A stretch of 32,006 nucleotides of DNA from an uncultured Propionibacteriaceae bacterium (GTDB lineage Bacteria > Actinomycetota > Actinomycetes > Propionibacteriales > Propionibacteriaceae), in the NCBI GenBank assembly GCA_945911015.1, contig CAMDZW010000040.1, positions 1-32,006 on the forward strand, written 5' to 3'. This document shows, piece after piece, positions 8,009 to 16,340 of this stretch (within the stretch, counting starts at the first letter, position 1; each line of letters starts with the position of its first letter). Below the pieces are notes generated by a model. That model saw only the letters and a list, made by a program, of their open reading frames with translations, was not told the origin of the DNA and searched no databases. The translations under genes and the position numbers were made by a program.

Positions 8009-9484
8009 ATGCTGCGACTCGAACAGTTGCTCGAGCCACTCGCCGCCCGGACGGCATTCGTCCACCGGGGGGACCGCGATGTCCCTTTCCGCGGCCTCAC
8101 CCTGCGCGGTGCAGCGAAGATGCGGCCTGGTCAGTTTGTCGTCCTCGTCGACCGCAACTGGGGCAAACGGGCGCACCGCAAGTTCGGCTACAACGGCGCC
8201 GCCCGGGTCCAGCTGGTCGAACAGGCCCACTCTGCTGGGGCGACCGGGTTCATCGCCGATGAGACGCTGAAGGACGAGCCGTGTCTGGCGGACAAGAACT
8301 GTTTCTTCGTCGCCGACACCGAGGACTTTGTCCTCCGGCTCGTCGAGACCATCGGTGAACTCAGCGACCGCTCCGTCGTTGCGGTGACCGGCTCGGCCGG
8401 AAAGTCCACCACGGTGGCGATGATTGACCATGCACTCCGGTCCCGGCCTGACGCACCGAGGGTCTACAACCCGCCGCCGGCGGACAACGTCTTCACCAGT
8501 GTCGTGGTCCAACTCAGCCGGATCGACAACTTCGACCACTCACTGCTCGAGGTGGCCGGATCGGCATTTCTGCGGTTCAACCGCCGCAACTTCGCGGTGT
8601 CACCCGATGTCGCAGTGCTGACCTCGGTCTCTGAAGCCCATCTGGACTATCTCAACGATCTCGAAGGTGTCGCCCGGCAGAAGGCGCACCTGTTCGACCG
8701 GTTGCCCCAGGGCGGCACAGCCGTCATCAACCTCGACACCCCGCACTCGGATCTGGTGATCACCCACGCCGTCGGCCAGGGCTGCACCGTGGTGACCTTC
8801 GGCGAATCGGAGGCGGCCGACATCCGCCTGGTCGCCCATGACCCACGGAGCCGGCGGGCCGTTGTCGAGGTCGACGGTGAACGACTGGAGCTGACCATCG
8901 GCGCCGAGGGGCGCCACATGGCCCTCAACGGGCTTGCGGTGATCGCCACCGTGAGAGCGCTCGGGATCGACGACTGGCGTGCTGCCGTTGGCTCCCTCGC
9001 CACCTTTCAAGCCCTCGCCGGCCGAGGTGAAACCACCACCGTGCCGCTGGCCGGAGGTGACCTGACCGTCGTGGACGAGGCCTACAATGCCAACCCGGCA
9101 TCGATGCGGGCCGCAGTCGAGGCCGTCGCCCATCGTCCGAGCCCGGGCCGCCGGATCGTGGTGCTGGGCGACATGCTGGAGCTCGGATCGGACCCGGCAG
9201 CCATTCATCGTCGCCTCGCCCCGGACCTCGCCGGGTTGGGGGACATCGAGTTCCACCTATACGGCGAACACATGGCTGCTCTGGCCACGGACCTGATCGG
9301 CCAGGTCCGCCACTGGGACGATGTGGACGCGTTGACCACCCAGATCTGCGCTGCGGTCAGACCCGGCGACACCGTGCTGGTCAAGGCCTCCAACGGCACC
9401 GGTCTGGGGGTGGTCGTCGACGCACTCAAAGCGTTGGCCGTGCCGCCACTGACCCCGGCCGGAGAGGGCGCTGACCCGGCCTGA
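8009..9484 (+). CDS. Mur ligase family protein (MurF-like), orphan
   Basis: The protein has 491 aa and the three-domain layout of ATP-dependent amide ligases of the Mur superfamily. The N-terminal region (1-118) binds substrate in MurE/MurF. The central domain has the P-loop TGSAGKSTT (127-135), followed by conserved segments such as AVLTSVSEAHLDYL and KAHLFDRLPQGGTAVIN. The C-terminal domain has the MurF/MurE-type sequences VVDEAYNANPASMRAAV, VVLGDMLELG and KASNGTGLGVVVDAL. MurF adds D-Ala-D-Ala to UDP-MurNAc-tripeptide. This copy sits outside any division/cell-wall cluster and has an atypical N-domain (for example WGKRAHRKFGYNGAARV), so a specialised or secondary ligase is more likely than the essential MurF. 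An AAAGGA box precedes the ATG. It converges with paralogue C, with only 8 nt between the two stops. Confidence 0.85.
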   Translation: MLRLEQLLEPLAARTAFVHRGDRDVPFRGLTLRGAAKMRPGQFVVLVDRNWGKRAHRKFGYNGAARVQLVEQAHSAGATGFIADETLKDEPCLADKNCFFVADTEDFVLRLVETIGELSDRSVVAVTGSAGKSTTVAMIDHALRSRPDAPRVYNPPPADNVFTSVVVQLSRIDNFDHSLLEVAGSAFLRFNRRNFAVSPDVAVLTSVSEAHLDYLNDLEGVARQKAHLFDRLPQGGTAVINLDTPHSDLVITHAVGQGCTVVTFGESEAADIRLVAHDPRSRRAVVEVDGERLELTIGAEGRHMALNGLAVIATVRALGIDDWRAAVGSLATFQALAGRGETTTVPLAGGDLTVVDEAYNANPASMRAAVEAVAHRPSPGRRIVVLGDMLELGSDPAAIHRRLAPDLAGLGDIEFHLYGEHMAALATDLIGQVRHWDDVDALTTQICAAVRPGDTVLVKASNGTGLGVVVDALKALAVPPLTPAGEGADPA

Positions 9485-9502
9485 TCGTCAGCTCAGACGA
9501 TC
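9483..9502. terminator. Short inverted repeat spanning two convergent stop codons
   Basis: A 7-bp perfect repeat (GATCGTC at 9483-9489 and GACGATC at 9496-9502) with a 6-nt loop includes the end of the Mur ligase gene and the end of paralogue C. It is a weak candidate for a bidirectional terminator in an 8-nt intergenic gap. Confidence 0.35.
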
Positions 9503-10671
9503 TGGTCCATCGGCAGAGCGATCGCGGTGTCCTCGGTGCGGCCGTTCGGCGAGTACTGGATGTCAGCCAGGACGGAGGGATCCGTGAACGCGCCAGCCGC
9601 ACTGCGCAGGGCGTGGTCGAGGATGCCGCCGGCCAACAAGGTGCGTTCGACCGGGTGCATCGGTTCGCCGGTGAGCATCAGATGTTCGGCGGCGCGGGCC
9701 AGATGGATGAAGTGGCTGTACGGGTCGCCCTGCAGTTTCAGCTCGGCCGAGACCGAGGTCTGCGGGCCGAGGGCTGCAGCGGAGAAGGATTTCAGCGACG
9801 ACGACATCACCAGCGTGCCCACCAGGCCGTCGGCCCAAGTGATCCGTGCCAGCAGCCACACCTTCTGCTTCGCCTCCGCGACACCTGCCTCGTCGAGCCC
9901 ATGGGCCGCAATCGCAGCGTCGACCACAGCACTGGGCGCCTCGGCGAGTGCCTGCACGGCGGCCTCGTCGCGGAAGGCCTCGACCGCAACGACACCGGTC
10001 TCGCCGCCGGCGCGGTTCTCGGCGAAGGACAACATGCCCTCGATGGCGTGGTAGCTGTAGGCCTCGTACGAGCCGTAGCCGGCAGCAGCGACCTCGGTCA
10101 TCGGCTCGCCCATCGGCCAGGTCGTGCCCTGCGGGACCCGCCAGGTGATGGGCACCGTCGATCCGGCGCCGAGCCCGATCCCGAGCCGCTGGGCATTGTC
10201 ATACATGGTGCGGGCATCGGTGTGGCTCCACGCCAGGTGCTTGTCGTTGAAGACCGGGATGAAGGTGTCGGTGGCGATCATCGCCGACACGACAGCGTCG
10301 AAGAGGCGCCGGCGCGGATAGAGCTTCTGCTCGTACTCGTTGAGTTCGAAGTCACCGTGCTCACCGATGATGACGACACCGTCGACGTTGATGCCGGGCT
10401 TGCCGGCACCGAGCGCCTCGGCCGGGGTCGGGTAGATCGGGATCCCTGCCCGGGCGGCGATCTCGCGGCCGATGTCGTCACGCTCGTTGCCGGGCTTGCC
10501 CCAGTTCTTGACTCCGTCCTGTTCGAGGTACATCGACACCACTTCGACGCGTGGATCGGTGTGCTCGCCACCCTCCCAGGGGTAGCCCTCGATCAGTCTG
10601 GTCCCCAGCACATCAGCGTGTGAGAACTCGAAATAGGTCGTCAGGATCAGCGCAATACGGGGCCGAGACAT
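9493..10671 (-). CDS. Paralogue C of the uncharacterised family
   Basis: The product has 392 aa from the ATG at 10671. The frame continues upstream to 10734, but family alignment (MSRPRIALILTTYFEFSHAD) supports the internal ATG. It keeps every block of the family: SHADVL, VDGVVIIGEHGDF, LYPRRR, FNDKHLAWSH, GSTVPITWR, the YSYHAIEG equivalent of YGFHALEG, SFSAAALGPQ and VERTLLAGGILDHALRS. The C-terminus reads DTAIALPMDQIV. It is transcribed alone, away from A and B, with the Mur ligase gene between. A 44-nt stretch near its 3' end (9611-9654) is identical to 5111-5154 in paralogue A. Immediately upstream of it lies the tail of a sugar-binding protein gene on the other strand, which hints that this copy once sat beside a sugar importer. 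Its function is unknown. Confidence 0.85.
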   Translation of the reverse strand: MSRPRIALILTTYFEFSHADVLGTRLIEGYPWEGGEHTDPRVEVVSMYLEQDGVKNWGKPGNERDDIGREIAARAGIPIYPTPAEALGAGKPGINVDGVVIIGEHGDFELNEYEQKLYPRRRLFDAVVSAMIATDTFIPVFNDKHLAWSHTDARTMYDNAQRLGIGLGAGSTVPITWRVPQGTTWPMGEPMTEVAAAGYGSYEAYSYHAIEGMLSFAENRAGGETGVVAVEAFRDEAAVQALAEAPSAVVDAAIAAHGLDEAGVAEAKQKVWLLARITWADGLVGTLVMSSSLKSFSAAALGPQTSVSAELKLQGDPYSHFIHLARAAEHLMLTGEPMHPVERTLLAGGILDHALRSAAGAFTDPSVLADIQYSPNGRTEDTAIALPMDQIV

Positions 10672-10751
10672 GCACGAAACCCTAGCCCGGATCGTCGTCG
10701 GCGGGCAGCGCGCCCAAGTAGTGGCGGGCTGCATGGATTCGCCAGCCCCAG

Positions 10752-10940
10752 TTGGACTTCGTGTCTGAGACCGAACTCAACCAGGGCAGCGCTCTCAAGA
10801 CCCAGATCGACGACTCGATCAACGGCATCATCCAAGGACGCAAGACCATGGCGGAGTGGCCCGATGCCGTCGCCGAATGGCGGCGAGTCGCTGGCGACGC
10901 GATCCGCGACGAATACCAGGCTGCCTACGACGCGGGCTGA
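10752..10940 (+). pseudogene. Severed C-terminal tail of a LipO-type sugar ABC substrate-binding protein
   Basis: The 62 codons give SETELNQGSALKTQIDDSI, then IIQGRKTMAEWPDAVAEW and a GDAIRDEYQAAYDAG-type end. This is the characteristic C-terminus of the large (about 530-aa) LipO/aldouronate-type binding proteins. It aligns with the end of the intact gene at 14715-16340 (VQGRKEPSALAQAIDTWR, then GGDQMRGEYED). The frame is closed by a TAG at 10719-10721, and no signal peptide, lipobox or sugar-binding domains precede it. It therefore lacks about 90% of the protein and cannot function as a binding protein. I read it as the leftover of a deletion that removed a second transporter gene. Confidence 0.75.
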
Positions 10941-10958
10941 CCCTTGCCTGAGAGCGTA

Positions 10959-10989
10959 CTGGTGGTGGCCAGGCGGGGGCCACCACCAG
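10959..10989. terminator. Hairpin between the binding-protein remnant and the acyl-CoA dehydrogenase gene
   Basis: A 12-bp perfect repeat (CTGGTGGTGGCC at 10959-10970, GGCCACCACCAG at 10978-10989) with a 7-nt loop sits between two convergent reading frames. It is framed by outer CTGAG/CTCAG (10948-10952, 10995-10999). It is probably a bidirectional terminator, retained from the lost importer gene or serving the acyl-CoA dehydrogenase. Confidence 0.75.
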
Positions 10990-10995
10990 CGTTGC

Positions 10996-12861
10996 TCAGA
11001 AGGCGTCTTCGGGCAGGTCCATCACGTCAAGGGTGGTTCGCTCGGCAATCTTGCGTTCCGCGGTCAGCTTGGGCAGCACCGTGGCGCAGAACCAGCGAGC
11101 GGCGGCGACCTTACCGGTGTAGAAGGCCTTGTCCGTCTCGGACACCTCGGCGTCGAGCTTGGTCAGGGCGACCTCGGCGCCCCGCAGCAGGAGCCAGGCC
11201 ACGACGACATCGCCGAGCACCATCAGCAGCCGGGTGGTGTTGAGGCCGGTGAGGTAGACGTTGCGTGGATCCCCATCCGGCGCCCCGGGCAGCGAGCTGC
11301 GCAACTGCTGGACCATCAACGCCACCAGCATCCCCGCATCCTCGAGTCCGCGCTGCAGTAGGGAGCGCTCCGACTCCAGGGCCGGGTGGGCCGTGGGGGA
11401 TTCGACCCACTCTTCGATCTCGGCCGACATGGCGCCGAGGGCCTCGCCATTGTCACGGACGATCTTGCGGAAGAACAGGTCTTGGCCCTGGATCGCTGTG
11501 GTCCCTTCGTACAGGGTGTCGATCTTGGCGTCACGGACGTACTGCTCGAGCGGGTAGTCGTTGAGGAATCCCGAGCCGCCGAAGGTCTGCAAGGATTCAG
11601 TGCCCAGCAGCACCCACGACCGCTCGGACCCGTATCCCTTGACGACCGGCAGCAAGAGATCGTTGATCGCCTCGGCCGCGGTGTCCCGACTGCCCCCTGC
11701 GGCCGCGATCTGGACTCGGTCCTGGATTGATGCGGTGTAGAGGACAAGGGCCCGCATCCCTTCCACAAAAGCCTTCTGCGTCATCAGGGACCGTCGCACA
11801 TCAGGGTGATGGGTGATGGTGACCCGTGGCGCATTGCGGTCGCCGCCAGAGGCCAGGTCGGCGCCTTGGACGCGTTCCTTGGCGTAGGCGAGTGCGTTGA
11901 GGTAGCCGGTCGAGCCGGTGGCGATCGCCTTCGTGCCGACCATCATCCGGGCGTACTCGATCACCTGGAACATCTGCTTGATGCCGTTGTGGACCTCGCC
12001 CAGCAACCAGCCGCGGGCTGGGACGCCGTGTCCGGAGAAGGTCAGCTCACAGGTCGTGGAGACCTGGATGCCGAGTTTGTGCTCAACATTGGTGACGAAG
12101 GCGCCGTTGCGTTCGCCGGTCAGCTCGCCGGTCTCGAGATCGAAGTGATGTTTCGGTACGAGGAACAGGCTCAGTCCCTTGGTCCCGGGCCCACCGGCCC
12201 CTTCCACGCCGACCGGGCGGGCGAGGACGAGATGCATGATGTTCTCGGTCATGTCCTGGTCGCCGGAGGTGATGAACCGCTTGACTCCCTCGATCGTCCA
12301 GGTGCCGTCGTCGTTGGGGGTGGCCTTGGTGCGCCCGGCGCCGACATCGGATCCGGCATCGGGCTCGGTGAGGACCATGGTGGCGCCCCACTTGCGCTCG
12401 ACCATGTGTTGGGCGATCTTCTTGTCCCGCTCGGTGCCGTTGGCCCACACCACCTGGCCGAACTTGGGCCCGGCGGCATACATGTGGATGGCCGGGTTCG
12501 CGCCCAACAGCATTTCTGCGATCGACCAGGTCAACGACGGCGGGGCCGGCGTGCCGCCAATCTCGCTGGGCAGTTCCAGGCGGAAGAACTCGGCCTCCAT
12601 CCACTGGTGGTACGACTTCGCGAATGACTCCGGCATGGTCACGTCATGGGTCTGCGGGTCGAAGCTCGGCTGCTCCCGCTCGTGGTCGGAGAACGAGGTT
12701 GCCAGCTTGGTCCGGGTCAGGTTCTCCACCTCGACCAAGATCTCGTGGGCGGTCTCGGCGTCGATCTCCTCGTACGGCCCGGTGCCCAGCACCTCTTGGC
12801 GGTTCAGCACCTCGAAGAGGTTGAACTCGATGTCACGCAGGTTGGACTTGTAATGGGTCAT
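10996..12861 (-). CDS. Acyl-CoA dehydrogenase, FadE5-like
   Basis: This FAD-dependent enzyme oxidises acyl-CoA to trans-2-enoyl-CoA in beta-oxidation. It is 621 aa, longer than the roughly 380-aa classical dehydrogenases and matching the FadE5 type of mycobacteria. It begins with the type-specific MTHYKSNLRDIEFNLFEVL. The FAD/substrate motif MVLTEPDAGSDVGAGRT spans 162-178. The catalytic base is expected at E452 in TLYEGTTAIQ. The C-terminal 150 residues form the extra helical domain of this subfamily. The start at 12861 is supported by the family N-terminus. Two repeated operator-like sites lie 41-81 nt upstream. It is followed by a hairpin at 10959-10989. There is no obvious partner gene (electron-transfer flavoprotein or thiolase) alongside, so it is a stand-alone unit. 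Confidence 0.93.
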   Translation of the reverse strand: MTHYKSNLRDIEFNLFEVLNRQEVLGTGPYEEIDAETAHEILVEVENLTRTKLATSFSDHEREQPSFDPQTHDVTMPESFAKSYHQWMEAEFFRLELPSEIGGTPAPPSLTWSIAEMLLGANPAIHMYAAGPKFGQVVWANGTERDKKIAQHMVERKWGATMVLTEPDAGSDVGAGRTKATPNDDGTWTIEGVKRFITSGDQDMTENIMHLVLARPVGVEGAGGPGTKGLSLFLVPKHHFDLETGELTGERNGAFVTNVEHKLGIQVSTTCELTFSGHGVPARGWLLGEVHNGIKQMFQVIEYARMMVGTKAIATGSTGYLNALAYAKERVQGADLASGGDRNAPRVTITHHPDVRRSLMTQKAFVEGMRALVLYTASIQDRVQIAAAGGSRDTAAEAINDLLLPVVKGYGSERSWVLLGTESLQTFGGSGFLNDYPLEQYVRDAKIDTLYEGTTAIQGQDLFFRKIVRDNGEALGAMSAEIEEWVESPTAHPALESERSLLQRGLEDAGMLVALMVQQLRSSLPGAPDGDPRNVYLTGLNTTRLLMVLGDVVVAWLLLRGAEVALTKLDAEVSETDKAFYTGKVAAARWFCATVLPKLTAERKIAERTTLDVMDLPEDAF

Positions 12862-12901
12862 CTCGGGAGTCCTTCGGCACGTCGTGGGCGAACGCCGGCG
12901 G

Positions 12902-12942
12902 GCTACTCGCCGGTAAGACCCATTGTGCTACTCGTCAGTAAC
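12902..12942 (-). promoter_or_regulatory. Tandem operator-like sites upstream of the acyl-CoA dehydrogenase
   Basis: Two 16-bp elements, GCTACTCGCCGGTAAG (12902-12917) and GCTACTCGTCAGTAAC (12927-12942), share 13 of 16 bases. They are spaced 25 bp centre to centre. Each is an imperfect palindrome; the second has clean TACT/AGTA arms. Size, symmetry and position just upstream of a fatty-acid gene fit a TetR-family acyl-CoA-responsive repressor, but the regulator itself is not in the window. Confidence 0.6.
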
Positions 12943-13171
12943 AAGATCAAGAGGGTGGGTGCGTACCGTCGATCCGACTTTTCGTCGGGATTGCCCGATG
13001 CGCAGCTGGGAGAGCGGTTGCCGCATGGATCCACGGTACGGCCGGTTGAGAGCAGCCGGACCTATGGCACCCACCTGATCGTGCGCGATTCGGTTCGTCG
13101 CGCCCGACGCTCATGAATGGGGCGCACCTCACAACAGGCACGTGGCTCGGCTCAACGTGCCAGGCGGATGC
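12943..13171. other. Remaining intergenic DNA between the acyl-CoA dehydrogenase and the epimerase-like gene
   Basis: Together with the operator region this makes a 310-nt gap between two genes of the same (minus) strand. I see no convincing gene or strong hairpin in it. Short frames crossing it lack family features. Confidence 0.5.
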
Positions 13172-14566
13172 TCAGAATTCCCGGCAGAGTTCATGGCGCA
13201 GGGCCTCAGTCAGGGTGGGATGGCGGAATCGGTGACCCCACCCGAGGGCCCGCTCGGCCGACATCCGATTGTTGGCCAGGGCCAACTCGCGCGCGCCCTC
13301 GCGGCCCAGCAAGACCTCCGGGCCCAGCCGCGGCACCCGTAGTGCATGGGGTCGGTGCAGCACCTGGGCGAGCACTTGCGCATATTCCTCGGCCCGTACG
13401 GGATTCGGTGCGGCTGCGTTGACCGGGCCCGACACGGCCGGCGTCACCACGGCCAGGGCATAGAGCTCGACCAAGTCGTCGAGGGAGATCCACGACATCC
13501 ACTGGGCCCCTGAGCCCAGTGGGCCGCCGAGGCCGGCGCGGAAGATCGGCAACTGCAGGGCCAGCTGGCCGCCTGCAGCGGACTGGACGATTCCCGTACG
13601 GACATGGACGGTGCGCACACCGGCCGAGCGAGCCGGGTCGGCTGCCGACTCCCAGGCCCGACACACCTCGGCCAACAGGCCGACTCCGGCCGACTGGTCT
13701 TCGGTCAGCACCTCGTCGCCGGTGTCGGCGCCGTACCAACCCATGGCCGAAGCGCAGACCAGGGCCCGTTTCCGACCGTCGGCCGCGAGTGAGGCCAGAG
13801 TGCGTGCCAGCAGTCCGGTGCTGCGACTCCGGCTGGTCAGGATTTTCTCCTTGTGTGCGGCGGTGAAGCGTTTCCCGATGGGTTCGCCCGCAAGATGGAC
13901 CACCACGTCGACCTCTCGCAGCGCTTCGCCATCGATCCGGTCGTCATCGGGGGACCAGGCGATCATGCCGGCGCCGACCGTGCTGCGCCGGACCAGCCGC
14001 AACACCCGATGACCCTGGCTGGCGAGGAAGGCCGTCAACTGCCGCCCGACGAGTCCACTCGCCCCCGAGACCGCCACGGTCAACGGTGCCGTCCCTTTAT
14101 GGCGCGCGGTCCAGGCCAGATCGTCGCGCAGCTGCCGCGACCGATAGGCCAACATCTGGTCCACCATCGTCTGCACCGCACCCGACCCGGCCCGCAGAGC
14201 CGCCGGCAGCCGCCAGGCGACCTCTTCCCGTACGACACAGGCATCGGGGTGGTCGATGAACAGGTGGTGATGGGTCCAGCTGCTGAAGGGGCCGCGCAGT
14301 TGCTCGTCGATGAATCCGTACGGGCCGGAACCCTGGTCTGGACTCGAGCGGGAGGTGTGGGCCGCCAGCCAGGGCAGCCCCGGGCCGGGCCCGACGCGCA
14401 GTCGCGCGTGGGCGCCGAGGGGGAGACCCGCCGGGGCGGGGGTGACCACACGAGCCAGTGCGGCCGGAGTGAGCCGGTCCATGGCGCCGGGGCGGCCGTG
14501 CCAGTCGAAGACTGCGGCAGCGTTGACGCTGGGAAGCAGGGTCTGGCGGGTCTGGGATCGAACCAT
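13172..14566 (-). CDS. SRPBCC domain fused to a TIGR01777-type NAD(P)-binding epimerase-like protein
   Basis: The protein has 464 aa and two parts. Residues 1-155 form an SRPBCC (START-like) ligand-binding domain, recognised from the pattern PYGFIDEQLRGPFSSWTHHH and VVREEVAWRLP. Residues 162-464 form an extended-SDR domain of the YfcH/TIGR01777 family: VSGASGLVGRQL (GxxGxxG at 168-174), VVVHLAGEPIGKRF (221-234), then SAMGWYGA (273-280), a WMSWISLDDLVEL segment and a family C-terminus with NRMSAERALGW. This fused form is common in actinobacteria; its substrate is unknown. It is transcribed towards the acyl-CoA dehydrogenase but is 300 nt away, so it is probably a separate unit. It is divergent from the binding-protein gene at 14715. 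Confidence 0.9.
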   Translation of the reverse strand: MVRSQTRQTLLPSVNAAAVFDWHGRPGAMDRLTPAALARVVTPAPAGLPLGAHARLRVGPGPGLPWLAAHTSRSSPDQGSGPYGFIDEQLRGPFSSWTHHHLFIDHPDACVVREEVAWRLPAALRAGSGAVQTMVDQMLAYRSRQLRDDLAWTARHKGTAPLTVAVSGASGLVGRQLTAFLASQGHRVLRLVRRSTVGAGMIAWSPDDDRIDGEALREVDVVVHLAGEPIGKRFTAAHKEKILTSRSRSTGLLARTLASLAADGRKRALVCASAMGWYGADTGDEVLTEDQSAGVGLLAEVCRAWESAADPARSAGVRTVHVRTGIVQSAAGGQLALQLPIFRAGLGGPLGSGAQWMSWISLDDLVELYALAVVTPAVSGPVNAAAPNPVRAEEYAQVLAQVLHRPHALRVPRLGPEVLLGREGARELALANNRMSAERALGWGHRFRHPTLTEALRHELCREF

Positions 14567-14631
14567 GGAGTCCTCCTGGCGACAGGCTACGTGCTGGGCC
14601 CGTGAGCGGCCGTGTCCGCACCGTGATGTCT

Positions 14632-14714
14632 TGACCTGTCGCTTCCGTTGTGATCAGAACCGGGGGGGATGAGGATCATGGAAACTAGCGAAACTGACTC
14701 AAGGAGGATCGCCG
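14632..14714 (+). promoter_or_regulatory. Upstream region of the ABC binding-protein gene
   Basis: A TTGACC (14632-14637) could serve as a -35 box. A direct repeat GAAACT-AGC-GAAACT (14681-14695) lies where an operator would sit. The Shine-Dalgarno AAGGAGG is 8 nt before the ATG at 14715. The promoter assignment is tentative; the ribosome-binding site is strong. Confidence 0.4.
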
Positions 14715-16340
14715 ATGATCGGTCGACGCAGCCTGTTGGCTGGCACTGCAGGGCTGGCTGGAGTGGCCGCACTGGCCGGATGCAGGACGGAGCCAAGCGG
14801 CGGGCCCGGCGGTGGGCCCGGTGGCGGTGATCCCACCGGTGAGGCTGTCGCCATGCCGACCTATGTCGCCTTCGAAGGGGTCGAGCCCGATCTGCCGGCC
14901 AATGAGGACGGTGTCTCGCCCGGATTCTTTGAGTTCCCCAAGGACGCCCCGTCGGTCACCGATGGGCCTCCCGGCGACGGGCGGGCCCTCAATGCATTGA
15001 CCCAGACCTTCGGTGTGGTCGCTCCGGGGCCGGAGGGCAACGACCACTGGCAGACCATCAACAAGCGGGTCGGCGCGGACATCACGATGACGATCACGCC
15101 GGCCGGTGATTACGAGGCCAAGTTTGCCACCATGGTCGCTGCCAACCAGATCCCTGACCTGGTCCAGCTGAATCAGTCGATGCTCGATCCCAGTCTGCTG
15201 GCAGCCCAGTTCACCGATCTGTCGGAATTCCTGGGCGGTGACAAGGTCAAGGACTATCCCTTCCTGGCCAACATCGGTCCCGACTCCTGGACTGCTGCGA
15301 TGCTCAACGGGCGGATCTACGGGATCCCGATCCCGCGCAACATCGTGGGCGAGTACAAGTTCGAGCGCCGCGACATCTTCGACAACCTCGGCCTGCCGAC
15401 CGAGATGAAGTCCTTCGACGAGTTCGTCGAGGTCAGCAAGCAGTTCACCGACCCCAAGAACTCGCGGTGGATGCTCGGCACCATGAAGGCGCTGCGCACG
15501 ATCCTGCGCTCGATCAACGGCGAACCGAACAGCTGGACGCTCGACGGTGGCAAGCTCGTACGGGACTTCGAGACCCCTGAGTTCGAACAGACCGTGGCTG
15601 ACATGACCGAGCTCTGGGCCAAGGGCGAGGGGATCATCCACCCGGACGGTTTCACGCCGACCCAGCCGACCAAGGACCTGTTCACCTCGGGGCGGATCGG
15701 CATCACCGTCGACGGCTATGCCGGCTACCAGGGGTTCCTCACCAGCGGCGCGACGGTTGACGGGTTCGCCATGGATCTGTGGCGGCCGTGGCTGCGGGAC
15801 GGCAGTGCGCCCGCCCCCTGGCCCTCGGGCAACGGGGCCGGCACGGTCACCGGCATCCGCAAGCAGGAGAGCGACGACGACGTCGTCATGATCCTCAAGA
15901 TCCTCAACTGGCTCGCCGCGCCGTTCGGCACGGAGGAGTACAACGCACGCAAGTACGGCCGGATCGGCATCGAGTCCGAGTTCGACGAGGACGGCATCCC
16001 GCAGCGCACTGAAGAGGGCAGCCAGACCCTCACCGTCCCGTTCGGCTACCTCGCCGATGCGCCGGTGGCGCTGTTCCATCCCGGCCATGTCGACGACACC
16101 AAGCTGGAACATGCCTTCCAGACCGAGGCGCTCGCCGAGAAGGTGCTCAACCCGACGCTCGGCCTCTACTCGGCCACCGACGGCAAGTCCGGGACGCTGC
16201 TGGAGACCAACTTCTACGACGAGGTCTACGAGATCGTCCAGGGCCGCAAGGAGCCGTCGGCCCTCGCTCAGGCGATCGACACCTGGCGCTCGGGCGGTGG
16301 CGACCAGATGCGCGGGGAGTACGAGGACCAGCTGAGCTGA
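14715..16340 (+). CDS. Sugar ABC transporter substrate-binding lipoprotein (LipO/aldouronate type)
   Basis: The protein has 541 aa. Its N-terminus MIGRRSLLAGTAGLAG carries an RR pair before a hydrophobic stretch and ends in a lipobox with C23 (ALAGC). It is therefore a lipoprotein, possibly Tat-exported. A Gly/Pro linker (about 28-40) tethers it to the membrane. The mature part has the large family-1 binding-protein fold of LipO-type proteins: PAGDYEAKFATMVAANQIPD, ILRSINGEPNSWT, GRIGITVDGYAGYQGFL and the C-terminal VQGRKEPSALAQAIDTWRSG. Relatives bind oligosaccharides such as aldouronates or plant or host glycans. It precedes the two permease genes by 363 nt, so it may have separate regulation or differential expression. 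The truncated tail at 10752 is a relative. The substrate is not predictable from sequence. Confidence 0.9.
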   Translation: MIGRRSLLAGTAGLAGVAALAGCRTEPSGGPGGGPGGGDPTGEAVAMPTYVAFEGVEPDLPANEDGVSPGFFEFPKDAPSVTDGPPGDGRALNALTQTFGVVAPGPEGNDHWQTINKRVGADITMTITPAGDYEAKFATMVAANQIPDLVQLNQSMLDPSLLAAQFTDLSEFLGGDKVKDYPFLANIGPDSWTAAMLNGRIYGIPIPRNIVGEYKFERRDIFDNLGLPTEMKSFDEFVEVSKQFTDPKNSRWMLGTMKALRTILRSINGEPNSWTLDGGKLVRDFETPEFEQTVADMTELWAKGEGIIHPDGFTPTQPTKDLFTSGRIGITVDGYAGYQGFLTSGATVDGFAMDLWRPWLRDGSAPAPWPSGNGAGTVTGIRKQESDDDVVMILKILNWLAAPFGTEEYNARKYGRIGIESEFDEDGIPQRTEEGSQTLTVPFGYLADAPVALFHPGHVDDTKLEHAFQTEALAEKVLNPTLGLYSATDGKSGTLLETNFYDEVYEIVQGRKEPSALAQAIDTWRSGGGDQMRGEYEDQLS

